NCBI GenBank assembly: GCA_903957365.1
Contig: CAJBPB010000124.1
Coordinates: 1 to 64,000 of the forward strand
From: an uncultured Bacteroidota bacterium
GTDB taxonomy: Bacteria > Bacteroidota > Bacteroidia > Bacteroidales > F082
Direction: 5' to 3'
Length of the DNA: 64,000 nucleotides
The position numbers were made by a program, and so were the translations under genes. Numbering within the stretch: the first letter of the stretch is position 1; every line of letters begins with the position of its first letter. Below, piece after piece: positions 35,502-44,829 of the stretch. The notes under the pieces were generated by a model. It was not told the DNA's origin, did no database searches, and saw nothing but the letters and a program-made list of their open reading frames with translations.

Positions 35502-37025
35502 TCAATTCGCGTTACGATTCTTAAGTTCCCTGAAAGCCTTGTATTCTGAGAGATTCCAGGATAAGAAATTTTTTTCTTTCCATTTCTCTTCAAAATCGAT
35601 TTTTCGGCTTTCAATTACACTGTGAAATTCTTCCGGAGTCATGAATTTTTGCTCGAATGGGAATTTTTCTTTCTGGGTTTCATTTATTCGTACTAATTCG
35701 TCCAGCGGTTTATCAAGATAGGGTATCGATGAATCAGAAAGCGTAGCCATAAAATCCAGATGTAGAAATGCGGTATCTGCATATTGAAAATTATATTTTG
35801 CAATCAAATTGTCCCAGTTTATTACCGAACTGATAATCAAAACAATAAATATTGAATATGCATTTGATTTAACAAGAAAGAAAACGGATTTCCGGTATCT
35901 GACCTTTTTAAATACGGTGTATAAACCATAAATGACTAACATCAGAAAAATGATCACACCAATTCTTTTGTATGCCAGAGAGAAATAGTGAATATACCAG
36001 AAATTTCTGATGGCAACAGATATTGCCAGAACTGCATTTTGAGCTAACCAGACATAGCTCAGGTATTTTAAGAGTCTGTTTTTTGCTAGGAAATTGAGAT
36101 TTCCTCTGAAGAAATACAGGACCAAAATGATTGAGATGATGATTGAAAGTATAAGTAAATAGGTTCCCTCATGCACAAACTGTTTTAAATAATTGCCATT
36201 CCATTCAAAATTGAACCAAACCCAATAAATATCTATCGTGTTAATAATCAATAGTATTATGTTCAGCATCGCCAGTAAAAATATAGCCGCTTTATACTCT
36301 GATTTTAGTCCTGATGCAGAAAATATATTTTGAGATTTGTTTTTTATTCGTTTAAGTTCTTCCGTTGCATCTGAATCTCTTTGAATGATACGACGATTCA
36401 CTGTTCTGATAATTATGAAATTACTGAGTAACAATCCGATTGTGAAGGTGATCAGGATCATAAAGTCAAAGTCTTTGAAGATGATTTCCCATTTTTCGGT
36501 AAAAACTGATTCAAACTGAGTAAGCAATTCATCAAAAACAGGATTTGATAGCCGGTAAATGATGATAAATATGAGAATGATAATCAATGGAATGAAGAAT
36601 ATTCTCGACTTCCTGAAGAAACCGCCTGGATGATAACCATTGAGTTTTGAACCTGAAATTTGCTTCAGAAATTGTCCCTGTGATTTGAAAAATGAATTTA
36701 TTGATAACCCGAAGGAATTGACTAATGACCTGGCTTCAGGATAATTAAGAATGCCAATGAATACAATAAGTGTCAGAAAATTAATGATATAGGATAAACT
36801 GGAATGCGTAATTACAGTAGAAAGTGAAGTGAACAGAAAACCGATACCTGAAGTAATCTGGTTTTTACCAATAAAATAAAACTGTTTTGAACTAATCACC
36901 CAAATAAAAAAGGCGATTTCAAACAACAATAGATTTAATCCAAGTGCTTGTTTATGAAATAGTAAGGTGAAAATGAAAGCACTGAGTAGGATGAGAAAAA
37001 TGGATTTTCTTATATTCATAATCAT
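35502..37025 (-). CDS. DUF4173/DUF4153-like polytopic membrane protein
   Basis: Inner-membrane protein of 507 residues with about eleven to twelve hydrophobic segments and a soluble C-terminal tail (about 425-507). The segment FWYIHYFSLAYKRIGVIIFL (about 340-360) resembles the conserved AYxRIGV motif of the DUF4173 family. The tail contains FLHLDFMATLSDSSIPYLD, another family-like feature. The function of this family is unknown. Monocistronic, on the same strand as its neighbours; no regulator is adjacent. Confidence 0.75.
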   Translation of the reverse strand: MIMNIRKSIFLILLSAFIFTLLFHKQALGLNLLLFEIAFFIWVISSKQFYFIGKNQITSGIGFLFTSLSTVITHSSLSYIINFLTLIVFIGILNYPEARSLVNSFGLSINSFFKSQGQFLKQISGSKLNGYHPGGFFRKSRIFFIPLIIILIFIIIYRLSNPVFDELLTQFESVFTEKWEIIFKDFDFMILITFTIGLLLSNFIIIRTVNRRIIQRDSDATEELKRIKNKSQNIFSASGLKSEYKAAIFLLAMLNIILLIINTIDIYWVWFNFEWNGNYLKQFVHEGTYLLILSIIISIILVLYFFRGNLNFLAKNRLLKYLSYVWLAQNAVLAISVAIRNFWYIHYFSLAYKRIGVIIFLMLVIYGLYTVFKKVRYRKSVFFLVKSNAYSIFIVLIISSVINWDNLIAKYNFQYADTAFLHLDFMATLSDSSIPYLDKPLDELVRINETQKEKFPFEQKFMTPEEFHSVIESRKIDFEEKWKEKNFLSWNLSEYKAFRELKNRNAN

Positions 37026-37160
37026 CCGGATTGTGGGGTTAATAATTGATTAACGGATTATTAATTCACAAAGTATTTGGATGAGTGATTTATTGAATCA
37101 ACCTGAAAACAGGGGAGTTAAAAAGCAAGATTTGTAAAATAAAAGATCGGATTGAATGTA

Positions 37161-38672
37161 TTAGTCGATGAGTTTTTCAGGGTCAAAATCGAGTTTTTTG
37201 TTTTCAACAAAATCAAACAAAGTGATTTTACGCATTTCGTAAAAACTTGACCAATAAGTTTTTAATGAATTATAATAACCTTTTTTCGCGTTGTCATTAT
37301 CAATTTGCGCATTATTTAATTCGAGCACATCGTTCACTTTGCCGATCATATACCGTTTTTGTGTAACATCAAATCTTTTTTGAGCAACAGTATCTGCTTT
37401 TGCGGCGATTCTCATCTGATTTTTCTGCATATTGAAATGCATTACTTTCAGAAAGATATTCTGTTCAAAATCGATACGTGCCTGTTCGATTGATGTCTCC
37501 ACAAGGTCAAGATTGGATTCAGCCATACGAATGCGGCCTTTTGCTTGTCCCCAGTCCAGAATGGGCACTACTATTCCCAATGAAACACGTTCTTCATCCA
37601 GGGGGTCAATATATGCTTCGCTTAAATTGTCAGCTGTCTGCGTGAGGCCGAAAGATGCATATAAATCAGCTTCGAATCTGCCGTCCATACGGGCCATATT
37701 CACCTGACTTTCAGCTTCAAGCAATTGCCGGTCAAAATTTATTCCGTATGATGTGTTTGCTTTTGCACTTTGAATGGCTTCATCAACCTTCACAGTGAAA
37801 TGCGTATTTTCAGCAGGTGGCAATAGTATGATAGGCTGGTTCGATTTAATCCGCATGAATGATTTGAAAGTAAACAGCATATTCTGGTATTCCAGATCTG
37901 CATTTTCAACAGCAGCATTGGCGCTCAATAAATTAAGTTCGAGCTGGAGTAGTTCATTTTCAGCAATTTTTCCAAGAACATAGCGTCCTTTTGCAATATT
38001 GTATAAGGTGTCGTAATTCGATTGATTCTTCACCGCGATGGAGCGTTCGACCTGCGCGAGCAATAAGTTGAAAAAGTGGTTGACAGCAGACATCGCAACC
38101 TGTTCATTTGTTTCAAGATAGGTACGCAGCGCTTCTTCATAGCGCATAGGTTCAATCTTTTTATCCCATCGATATGCATTATAACCAAAAATAGGTTGAT
38201 TGAATCCGATACTAATTGGTGTAGTAAGAAATTGACTTGTTGATGTATCAGTATTAAAATTGTCAAGACGTTGCAAGCCTGATTGCATAAACACTTCACC
38301 GCCGGTTACTCCGACCTTTTGGGTCAGGGATAAATTGGCTGTATATTGTGTTATTTGTCGCTCCCGATATACCTCTTTACTATTTTCGGTAATTTGATCG
38401 ATGCCACGGCTAAAATCGGGTAGGGTTGCATTTAGTTTCAGGCTTGGCAGATATCCCGCTTTAAAGCTTCGGTATTTCCAATAACTGCTTCGGAAGCGGT
38501 GTTTGGCAATCTGGGCATCCGGCGATTGCTGCTGTGCAAGGTCAATTACTTCGTGCAGACTAAATAATGCAGGTTCTTCCTGTGAAAAACCAGCAGAGAA
38601 AATGTTCAATAATAAGAGTAGCAGACCCGTTCTGATGGAAGTAAAATATCGGGCCAGTGAATGTTTTTTCAT
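37161..38672 (-). CDS. TolC-family outer-membrane efflux protein
   Basis: Outer-membrane channel component for a tripartite export system. Seen in 503 residues: signal peptide (about 1-30, IFSAGFSQ), two repeats of long amphipathic helices, the conserved start FSLHEVIDLAQQQSPDAQIAKH (two overlapping parts around 37-58), LGKIAENELLQLELNLLSA, and the second-repeat VVPILDWGQAKGRIRMAESNL. It lies 25 bp after the permease gene, the last of three genes adaptor-permease-channel. Substrate unknown. Confidence 0.9.
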   Translation of the reverse strand: MKKHSLARYFTSIRTGLLLLLLNIFSAGFSQEEPALFSLHEVIDLAQQQSPDAQIAKHRFRSSYWKYRSFKAGYLPSLKLNATLPDFSRGIDQITENSKEVYRERQITQYTANLSLTQKVGVTGGEVFMQSGLQRLDNFNTDTSTSQFLTTPISIGFNQPIFGYNAYRWDKKIEPMRYEEALRTYLETNEQVAMSAVNHFFNLLLAQVERSIAVKNQSNYDTLYNIAKGRYVLGKIAENELLQLELNLLSANAAVENADLEYQNMLFTFKSFMRIKSNQPIILLPPAENTHFTVKVDEAIQSAKANTSYGINFDRQLLEAESQVNMARMDGRFEADLYASFGLTQTADNLSEAYIDPLDEERVSLGIVVPILDWGQAKGRIRMAESNLDLVETSIEQARIDFEQNIFLKVMHFNMQKNQMRIAAKADTVAQKRFDVTQKRYMIGKVNDVLELNNAQIDNDNAKKGYYNSLKTYWSSFYEMRKITLFDFVENKKLDFDPEKLID

Positions 38673-38697
38673 ATCTCAACGAATATATAATGCTGAA

Positions 38698-40059
38698 TTA
38701 ATCATGTCTGAGTGAGGTTACAGGATCCTGTTCTGCCGCTTTTCGGGCAGGTAAATATCCAAATACGATTCCAACTGTTGCAGAAACACCGAACGAAATA
38801 AGTATCGACCAGCCTGATACGATGGTCAGGATGTCGGTTGTTTCTGTGATGATACGTGCCATGACAACACCCAGAATAATTCCGATGATTCCACCGGTGA
38901 TGCTAATTAATGTAGCTTCAGACAAAAACTGCAGGATGATATCGCGTTTTGTTGCGCCAATGGAGCGTCGTACACCAATCTCACGAATTCTTTCCAGCAC
39001 TGATGCAAGCATAATATTCATAATCCCGATGCCACCCACAAGCAATGATATTCCGGCAATGGCCCCCAAAACAATATTGAAGATATCTTTTGTACGTTGT
39101 TCTTGTTTAAGCAGCAACTCAGGAACAGTAATTTCAAAATCTTCAACCTGCTGGTGTCGTCTTTTCAGCATCTGGTTTAGTATTTTCGTTGTTGCGCTCA
39201 GGTTTTTTGAATCGTCAACCCTGACAACGATTTTATCCAGTTGATTGTAATTTCCTTCTCCTTCGGAAGATGAACCGTTGGAAAATGACACCATGCCACC
39301 TCCGGAAAAAATAACTGTATTGCCACCTCCACTGTTAAGAGAACTTGATGTTACCAATGAACGGTCTTTATAACGCAGTAAAACAGTTTGAATGGGTGCA
39401 TAAATATCACTGCTGTAATCGGTTATGCCAAAATCTTCTGTGGTTTTTGAACCCACAACCCGGTTTTCCAATACTCCGACAATTTTAAGCCAGATGTTCC
39501 CGCATTTCACATAATTGTTTATTGGATCTTCGGTAGCAAAAAGTTTCGCTTTTACGCCAGGACCAATAATACAAACAGGTGTCCCGGCTTCCAACTGATC
39601 ATTGTTGAACATATTTCCTCTTGAAAGCTTCAGATTGAAAAGCTCAAAATAGTCAGGAGTAACTCCGTTAAGCCGGGCCTGCAGTCGTTTCCCGTTATTG
39701 ATAATAGTAGTTTCGTAAATAACTTCTGGACTGACTTTTTCAATGGTTGGAATTACTGAACGAATGCCTTCGGCATCGAGCAGGGTAAGTCCGGGCGAGA
39801 ATTTTTTGCTTTCAGATTTCCCTTGCTCTTCTTCTTCTGAGCTGGTTTTTTTCTCAACACGCGCTTTGATTATGATATTATTGACACCGACTAATTTTAT
39901 CTGGTCAAGAATTTCCTTTTGGGCACCTTTACCAATGGCCATCATGGCAATTACGGCAGCTACTCCGAAAATTATACCGAGCGCTGTAAGAATAGAACGT
40001 GAACGATTAGCAAAAACAGCCTCTATCGCGACTTGTATGATTTCCCAATACCTTTCCAT
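38698..40059 (-). CDS. MacB-type ABC transporter permease (no fused ATPase)
   Basis: Inner-membrane permease of the MacB/FtsX mechanotransmitter superfamily. Seen in 453 residues: N-terminal TM helix with SILTALGIIFGVAAVIAMMAIG (in two parts around 22-44), a MacB-like periplasmic domain (about 55-325), and three C-terminal TM helices with LVGGIGIMNIMLASVLERIREIG (overlapping, about 340-365), VRRSIGATKRDI and LPARKAAEQDPVTSLRHD. Canonical MacB has an N-terminal ATPase fused on; here there is none and no separate ATPase gene is next to it. The adaptor ends 6 bp upstream. Confidence 0.9.
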   Translation of the reverse strand: MERYWEIIQVAIEAVFANRSRSILTALGIIFGVAAVIAMMAIGKGAQKEILDQIKLVGVNNIIIKARVEKKTSSEEEEQGKSESKKFSPGLTLLDAEGIRSVIPTIEKVSPEVIYETTIINNGKRLQARLNGVTPDYFELFNLKLSRGNMFNNDQLEAGTPVCIIGPGVKAKLFATEDPINNYVKCGNIWLKIVGVLENRVVGSKTTEDFGITDYSSDIYAPIQTVLLRYKDRSLVTSSSLNSGGGNTVIFSGGGMVSFSNGSSSEGEGNYNQLDKIVVRVDDSKNLSATTKILNQMLKRRHQQVEDFEITVPELLLKQEQRTKDIFNIVLGAIAGISLLVGGIGIMNIMLASVLERIREIGVRRSIGATKRDIILQFLSEATLISITGGIIGIILGVVMARIITETTDILTIVSGWSILISFGVSATVGIVFGYLPARKAAEQDPVTSLRHD

Positions 40060-40065
40060 GAACGG

Positions 40066-41469
40066 TTAGCGTTTTGATGGCCGGTTCTGACGCGATCCAT
40101 TGCCACCAGGGCGTTGTTTAAAGCCACCATTTCCCGGCATCTGACCTTCCTTGAATTCAGGTCGGGGTTTCACTTCTTCTTTTTCAAGCGTATCTTTTCT
40201 TTCTTTCGCAGCCTGAATAATTTCTTCGCTCAACATTTCGTAGTCGTAATCATCAGCATCTGAGGGAGTAGATAATAATACGTTTTCACCTACGGTAAGA
40301 CCCGCCAGAACAACAATCTCATTCTCGTTTGATTTGCCTGTAATCACCTGTTTTTTTGTTTTTCCAACAATCACATATTGAATAGAATCGTTGTTAAACA
40401 TTGCTTCAAGCGGAATAAACAGCACACTGTCGATTTCATCAGTGATAATGGTGTTTTTGGTAGTCATTGCCGGCCGGACGATTGAATCATATTCATTTAC
40501 AGCAATTTTTACCTCAAAAACTTTTGCATTGGAGTTGCGGATCTGCTCGCCGATATTTGCTACTTCCAAAACCTGTCCGGTGAATTTTTTGTCAGGGAAT
40601 GCATCAATTCCAATATTCACTTTCTGTCCGACCTTCACTTTTGAAATATCAATCTCATTTACGTAGGTTTTGGTGATCATTTCACGAAGATTGGGTAAGG
40701 TAGCCACAACATTTTCCCAGGCACTCACCGTCGAACCGATACCACGTTTTTTCCCTTCCCAATCGCGTTGATAAATAACCATACCAGCTTTGGGAGCCTT
40801 CACAGTAAATTCACTTATGAGGTCCATAAGTTTCTGGTATTCACCTTGTTTTTTCTTTAAAGCTGTTGAAACTTCCGACATATTGGCCACAGCTTTGTCG
40901 GTACGAAGCGAATAATTACGGTCAGCCTGATCGTAAGATCTTTTCGATTTATCAAGTTCAATCTGAACCTGCCGTTGTGATGCAGGTGGTTCGTAAATCG
41001 ATTGATCCACAGCAATCTGCGCTTCTTCCATGGCATATTTCAGATTGACAAGATCGTTTCGGGCGCTGCGCAACTCCATGGTAGTATCGAGCTGGGTTTT
41101 GGTGAAGTTATTTTGAAACTGTTCAATCTCTATTTCCTTGTCTTTCAGTTTGTTGGTGAGTTCAGTCCGATCAAGATTGGCAACATAATCACCTGAGTCA
41201 ACAATACTTCCATCAGGAATGATATCATCTATTTTTAATTCCCAGATACGTGCTTCCCGCAGTCCTGAAGAGGATGGCCCATAAATTTTTTCTGAACTTT
41301 TAGCTTCCAGTTCCCCTGTTGTTGTCACACTGATTACAAAAAGACCTTGTTTTACAGGGGCTTCAAGTAAAACAGTTTCATCCGGGTTCGATCTGGTAAA
41401 ATACCAAACCAATAGCAGCAAAGTGATCACTCCGGCTAATCCCCAATAAATTTTACGATTGGTATTCAT
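40066..41469 (-). CDS. HlyD/MacA-type periplasmic adaptor (membrane fusion protein)
   Basis: Adaptor linking an inner-membrane transporter to TolC. Seen in 467 residues: N-terminal TM anchor (about 5-25), TTTGELEAKSSEKIYGPSSSG, a lipoyl/barrel-sandwich half, a coiled-coil hairpin (about 110-215), VKAPKAGMVIYQRDWEG as the second lipoyl half, beta-barrel TKTYVNEIDISKVKVGQKV, and a Pro/Gly/Arg-rich tail (QMPGNGGFKQRPGG). ATG at 41469 is used; the frame could extend two codons to a TTG. It is the first gene of the three-gene export cluster. Confidence 0.88.
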   Translation of the reverse strand: MNTNRKIYWGLAGVITLLLLVWYFTRSNPDETVLLEAPVKQGLFVISVTTTGELEAKSSEKIYGPSSSGLREARIWELKIDDIIPDGSIVDSGDYVANLDRTELTNKLKDKEIEIEQFQNNFTKTQLDTTMELRSARNDLVNLKYAMEEAQIAVDQSIYEPPASQRQVQIELDKSKRSYDQADRNYSLRTDKAVANMSEVSTALKKKQGEYQKLMDLISEFTVKAPKAGMVIYQRDWEGKKRGIGSTVSAWENVVATLPNLREMITKTYVNEIDISKVKVGQKVNIGIDAFPDKKFTGQVLEVANIGEQIRNSNAKVFEVKIAVNEYDSIVRPAMTTKNTIITDEIDSVLFIPLEAMFNNDSIQYVIVGKTKKQVITGKSNENEIVVLAGLTVGENVLLSTPSDADDYDYEMLSEEIIQAAKERKDTLEKEEVKPRPEFKEGQMPGNGGFKQRPGGNGSRQNRPSKR

Positions 41470-41566
41470 TTTCAATGATTTATATAATATTCAACCATTA
41501 ATTTCTTAATTTGTGGTGTTTCGAAGTTAGAAGTTGGAAATTTCCATCTTAGTTAACTTTCCGAGG

Positions 41567-42532
41567 TCACATTAGTTTTTCAATAATATTTTTAAGCGAA
41601 ACACCCTCAGCCTCAGCAGTATAATTGCGTACTAAACGATGCCGTAAGATAGGTAGGGCAACTGCTTTCACATCTTCAATATCAGGGGAATAACGTCCAT
41701 TGATCAGCGCATTGCACTTAGCGCCAATAATCAGATATTGAGAGGCTCTTGGGCCAGCACCCCAGCTAATGTATTTGTTCGCCCAGTCATGTGCCAGTGC
41801 AGTGTGTGGTCTTGTTTTGGCAACCAGATTTACCGCATAATGATACACATTGTCAGCGACTGGCACTCTTCGTACCAATTGTTGAAAATACTGAATTTCA
41901 TCCGAACTCATCACTTCTTTGATTTCGTTTGAAAAACCGGAAGTGGTGTTTTTTACAACAGAAATTTCTTCTTCAAAAGATGGGTAATCCAACCAAAGAT
42001 TAAACATAAATCGATCCAGCTGGGCTTCAGGCAGGGGATAAGTGCCTTCCTGTTCGATCGGATTTTGGGTTGCCAATACAAAAAATGGTTCCTGTAATAT
42101 ATGCGTTTGTCCGGCAACCGTTATTGCTTTTTCCTGCATGGCTTCCAGCAATGCGGCCTGGGTTTTGGGCGGCGTGCGGTTTATCTCGTCAGCGAGAATA
42201 ATATTTGCGAAAACCGGTCCTTTGATAAATTTAAATTTACGGGTTTCATCAAGAATCTCAGTTCCGATGATGTCTGAAGGCATCAAATCGGGAGTGAACT
42301 GAATCCGGCTGTATGACAATCCCAGAACTTTACCGATCGTATTGACCAGCAATGTTTTGGCTAATCCTGGGACACCAACAAGTAAAACATGGCCTTTGCA
42401 GAAAATAGAAATAAGCGTGTTTTTCACGACTTCATCCTGGCCAACAATTACACGGGCAATCTCTTCCCTCAGGTGATTGTATCTTTCAACAAGGGCATCT
42501 GCTGCCTCAACATCTGATTTATATTGAATCAT
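41567..42532 (-). CDS. MoxR-family AAA+ ATPase
   Basis: Cytosolic AAA+ chaperone of the MoxR family, members of which help mature or insert metals into partner proteins. Seen in 321 residues: Walker A GVPGLAKT at 53-60, the family signature RIQFTPDLMPSDIIGTEI, Walker B ILADEINRT at 112-120, KTQAALLEAMQE, and sensor 1 ATQNPIEQEGTYPLPEAQLDRF (overlapping, about 155-178). MoxR genes usually precede DUF58 and VWA-domain (Bat) genes. Here neither follows; the next gene is the export adaptor 97 bp away. It lies 23 bp after surA. Confidence 0.93.
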   Translation of the reverse strand: MIQYKSDVEAADALVERYNHLREEIARVIVGQDEVVKNTLISIFCKGHVLLVGVPGLAKTLLVNTIGKVLGLSYSRIQFTPDLMPSDIIGTEILDETRKFKFIKGPVFANIILADEINRTPPKTQAALLEAMQEKAITVAGQTHILQEPFFVLATQNPIEQEGTYPLPEAQLDRFMFNLWLDYPSFEEEISVVKNTTSGFSNEIKEVMSSDEIQYFQQLVRRVPVADNVYHYAVNLVAKTRPHTALAHDWANKYISWGAGPRASQYLIIGAKCNALINGRYSPDIEDVKAVALPILRHRLVRNYTAEAEGVSLKNIIEKLM

Positions 42533-42555
42533 TTGATTGTTAACTAATTAAATAA

Positions 42556-43911
42556 CTACTCTTCAGTCTTCCAATTGAAATTAAAAGTGCAATCAGAATA
42601 ATCGTCCTGAATTCTTACATAAGCTTTTTGCGATTTACTTCTGATCCAGTCATCGATTGCTTTCTTTTTCTTCTTATCGAGTGCCCAGCCTTGGATTCGA
42701 TTGTAATCTTCTTTGATATTGGCCTGATGCGCTGTTGTTTTTTGCTTTAGCAGCAGCAACCTGTAAGCATCCTTTCCATCTTCAGTTTTCATTGGAACCG
42801 GATCAGATATTTCACCAACACTGAGTTTTTCAATAACAAAAGAAACCTGTGGATCAAGCATATCAGCCTCAAATTTTGTACCGCCTGTATATGGATTGAG
42901 TAAAAAACCTCCATTTGATTTATTCGGATCTTCAGAATAGGTTTCAACCGCTTTTTCAAAAGTGATTTCTTTACTTCTGATTTTGAGGGCAACAGAATCA
43001 AGTTCCATGCGGGCTTTGTCAAGGGCCTCAGGAGAGACCTTTGCCATAAGCAGAATATGACGCACATTCACATATTCTCCCCTGCGGCCAATAAGTTGCA
43101 GAATGTGAAAACCAGCTTGTGTTTCAACAATTTCTGAGACCTCACCCTCTTTTAATTTAAATGCAATAGCCTCAAATTCAGGATATAATTCGCCACGACC
43201 ATAGAAACCAAGTTCACCGCCTTTTTTGGCTGAACCAGGGTCTTCAGAATATAATACGGCCAATGTGGAAAAACGCTCACCTGCAAGGATTCGTTTTCTC
43301 AGATCGAACAATCGTTCTTTAACAGCCAGCTTTTCGTCGATACTGATCGGTGGGTTTTTAACAATCTGGGCAATCTCATATTCAATATTCACCATTGGAA
43401 TACTGTCTTTTGGTAATTCTTTCAGGTATAATTTGATTTCTGAAGGTGTAACTTCCACTTTTTCCATGATGTTGTTCTGCACCTGTTCGCCAAGTAACTG
43501 ATCTTTCACCAAACGGCGTAATTCCGATTTTATCTCAACAATGGTTTTGTTGTAATATGCTTCCAGTTTTTCCTGTGAACCAAGCTCACCAATAAAATAG
43601 CGCAGCCTTCTTTCCATCTCTTGTTCAACCTGTTCGTCTGTGACAGTGATACTGTCGAGTTCGGCCTGATTCAACAGAAGTTTTTGAAAAAGAAGATCTT
43701 CCAGAATGGTGCAGCGTATAGTTTTTGCACTTCCTGAAATCCCGCGTTGAAGGCGGTATTGAATGTACTGATTTTCAATGTCAGATTGCAGAATAATATT
43801 TTTGCCAACAACGGCAACTACCTGATCAATAACCTGACTTCTGGCAGGTAAATTGAAAGCCACCAATGCCATGATTATGAAAATCTGGTATTTTATTAAT
43901 TTCTTATTCAT
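42556..43911 (-). CDS. surA: SurA-like periplasmic chaperone/peptidyl-prolyl isomerase
   Basis: Periplasmic chaperone with parvulin domains that helps outer-membrane proteins fold. Seen in 451 residues: signal peptide (about 1-27, ending LPARSQ), SurA N-terminal helical domain from VIDQVVAVVGKNIILQSDIE, a first parvulin domain about 170-275 (FSTLAVLYSEDPGSAKKGGELGFYGRGE, AGFHILQLI), and a second about 278-385 (VRHILLMAKV, YSEDPNKSNGGFL). An ATG at 43911 is preferred over a TTG five codons upstream. Third of three consecutive SurA/PpiD-like genes. Confidence 0.88.
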   Translation of the reverse strand: MNKKLIKYQIFIIMALVAFNLPARSQVIDQVVAVVGKNIILQSDIENQYIQYRLQRGISGSAKTIRCTILEDLLFQKLLLNQAELDSITVTDEQVEQEMERRLRYFIGELGSQEKLEAYYNKTIVEIKSELRRLVKDQLLGEQVQNNIMEKVEVTPSEIKLYLKELPKDSIPMVNIEYEIAQIVKNPPISIDEKLAVKERLFDLRKRILAGERFSTLAVLYSEDPGSAKKGGELGFYGRGELYPEFEAIAFKLKEGEVSEIVETQAGFHILQLIGRRGEYVNVRHILLMAKVSPEALDKARMELDSVALKIRSKEITFEKAVETYSEDPNKSNGGFLLNPYTGGTKFEADMLDPQVSFVIEKLSVGEISDPVPMKTEDGKDAYRLLLLKQKTTAHQANIKEDYNRIQGWALDKKKKKAIDDWIRSKSQKAYVRIQDDYSDCTFNFNWKTEE

Positions 43912-43977
43912 TGTATTTGATATCAATTATTTATATTTCTTGATAAAGTGATTAGTGATGAAAATAAACCCGGTTTT

Positions 43978-44826
43978 TCACTTTATTTTATACACTTTAA
44001 AAGCATTTTCTTTTACGGCTTTATCATAAATATCCTGATGCATTTTCGAAATCAACTCGCGTTTCCTTTTATTAATGATGATATTTTTAATATTCTCGCT
44101 TTCCATTTCGAGCGGTGAAAGACTTTCAGCTATTATAAAATCTTGTATCAGAATCAGATAGCAAAAAGGCTTGTCGTCAAATTCAATAAACCGGTTATCC
44201 CTTAAAAATACTTCTTGGTTATATGTTTTAATAGGAACCTGAGTCAGAAGGTCATCGAAACGAATCCAGTTATGGTAACCATTATAATAGGAAAGCGCAA
44301 ATCTGCCCGCGTTGTATTCAAGCGAATCACTACTGAAACGATGGGTATTCAGAAGACTTCGAAAAAGCTTCTTTCGATTCGATTCGATAGGTAATACAAC
44401 ATAAACAGCTTTTACGACATTGTATTTAAGTTCAAAATCGCCCCGATTTTGATCATAGTAGTTCCTTATCTCGGTTTCAGAAACGATTGTATCAAGTTTT
44501 TGTCTGATTAGCTCACTTTCATAAGCGTATGTAATCAATGAGTTACGGTAATCCTCCAGCTTCTGTTCAAAATCCATTTGCTCAGGCAATAAATTATATT
44601 CTGCCTGATGAATGATAAGATTTTTACGAATCCAACTATCAATAAAACCTTCAACAATCATGCTACTGTCCTTTATATTTGTACCTTTTGGAACAAGATC
44701 CTTTAAGTCTGAAGCAAACAGTTCGTAATCATGCACTTTTGCGATGATTACGTCGTCACTGTTATGCTTTGATTTGCAAGATGTTAAACAAAAAATACAT
44801 AAAATGAACAGTAGCTTTCTGGTCAT
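43978..44826 (-). CDS. SurA-N-like lipoprotein lacking a parvulin domain
   Basis: Predicted lipoprotein of 282 residues: signal with lipobox LTSC (Cys17 in CIFCLTSCKSK). It has the SurA/PpiD helical pattern (VIAKVHDYELFASDLKDLVP, WIRKNLIIHQAEYNLLPEQ), but the region where a parvulin domain would sit (FELKYNVVKAVYVVLP and following) lacks the conserved GxxH and GF motifs. It may be a chaperone without isomerase activity. It starts 3 bp after the upstream parvulin gene and lies before surA, so all three are probably co-expressed. Confidence 0.75.
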   Translation of the reverse strand: MTRKLLFILCIFCLTSCKSKHNSDDVIIAKVHDYELFASDLKDLVPKGTNIKDSSMIVEGFIDSWIRKNLIIHQAEYNLLPEQMDFEQKLEDYRNSLITYAYESELIRQKLDTIVSETEIRNYYDQNRGDFELKYNVVKAVYVVLPIESNRKKLFRSLLNTHRFSSDSLEYNAGRFALSYYNGYHNWIRFDDLLTQVPIKTYNQEVFLRDNRFIEFDDKPFCYLILIQDFIIAESLSPLEMESENIKNIIINKRKRELISKMHQDIYDKAVKENAFKVYKIK

Positions 44827-44829
44827 GAT

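Noticed and set aside
38822-39244. 140-codon plus-strand ORF inside the MacB-type permease gene
   Set aside because: Antisense shadow, rich in Met/Ser/Ile from the complement of TM-coding sequence.
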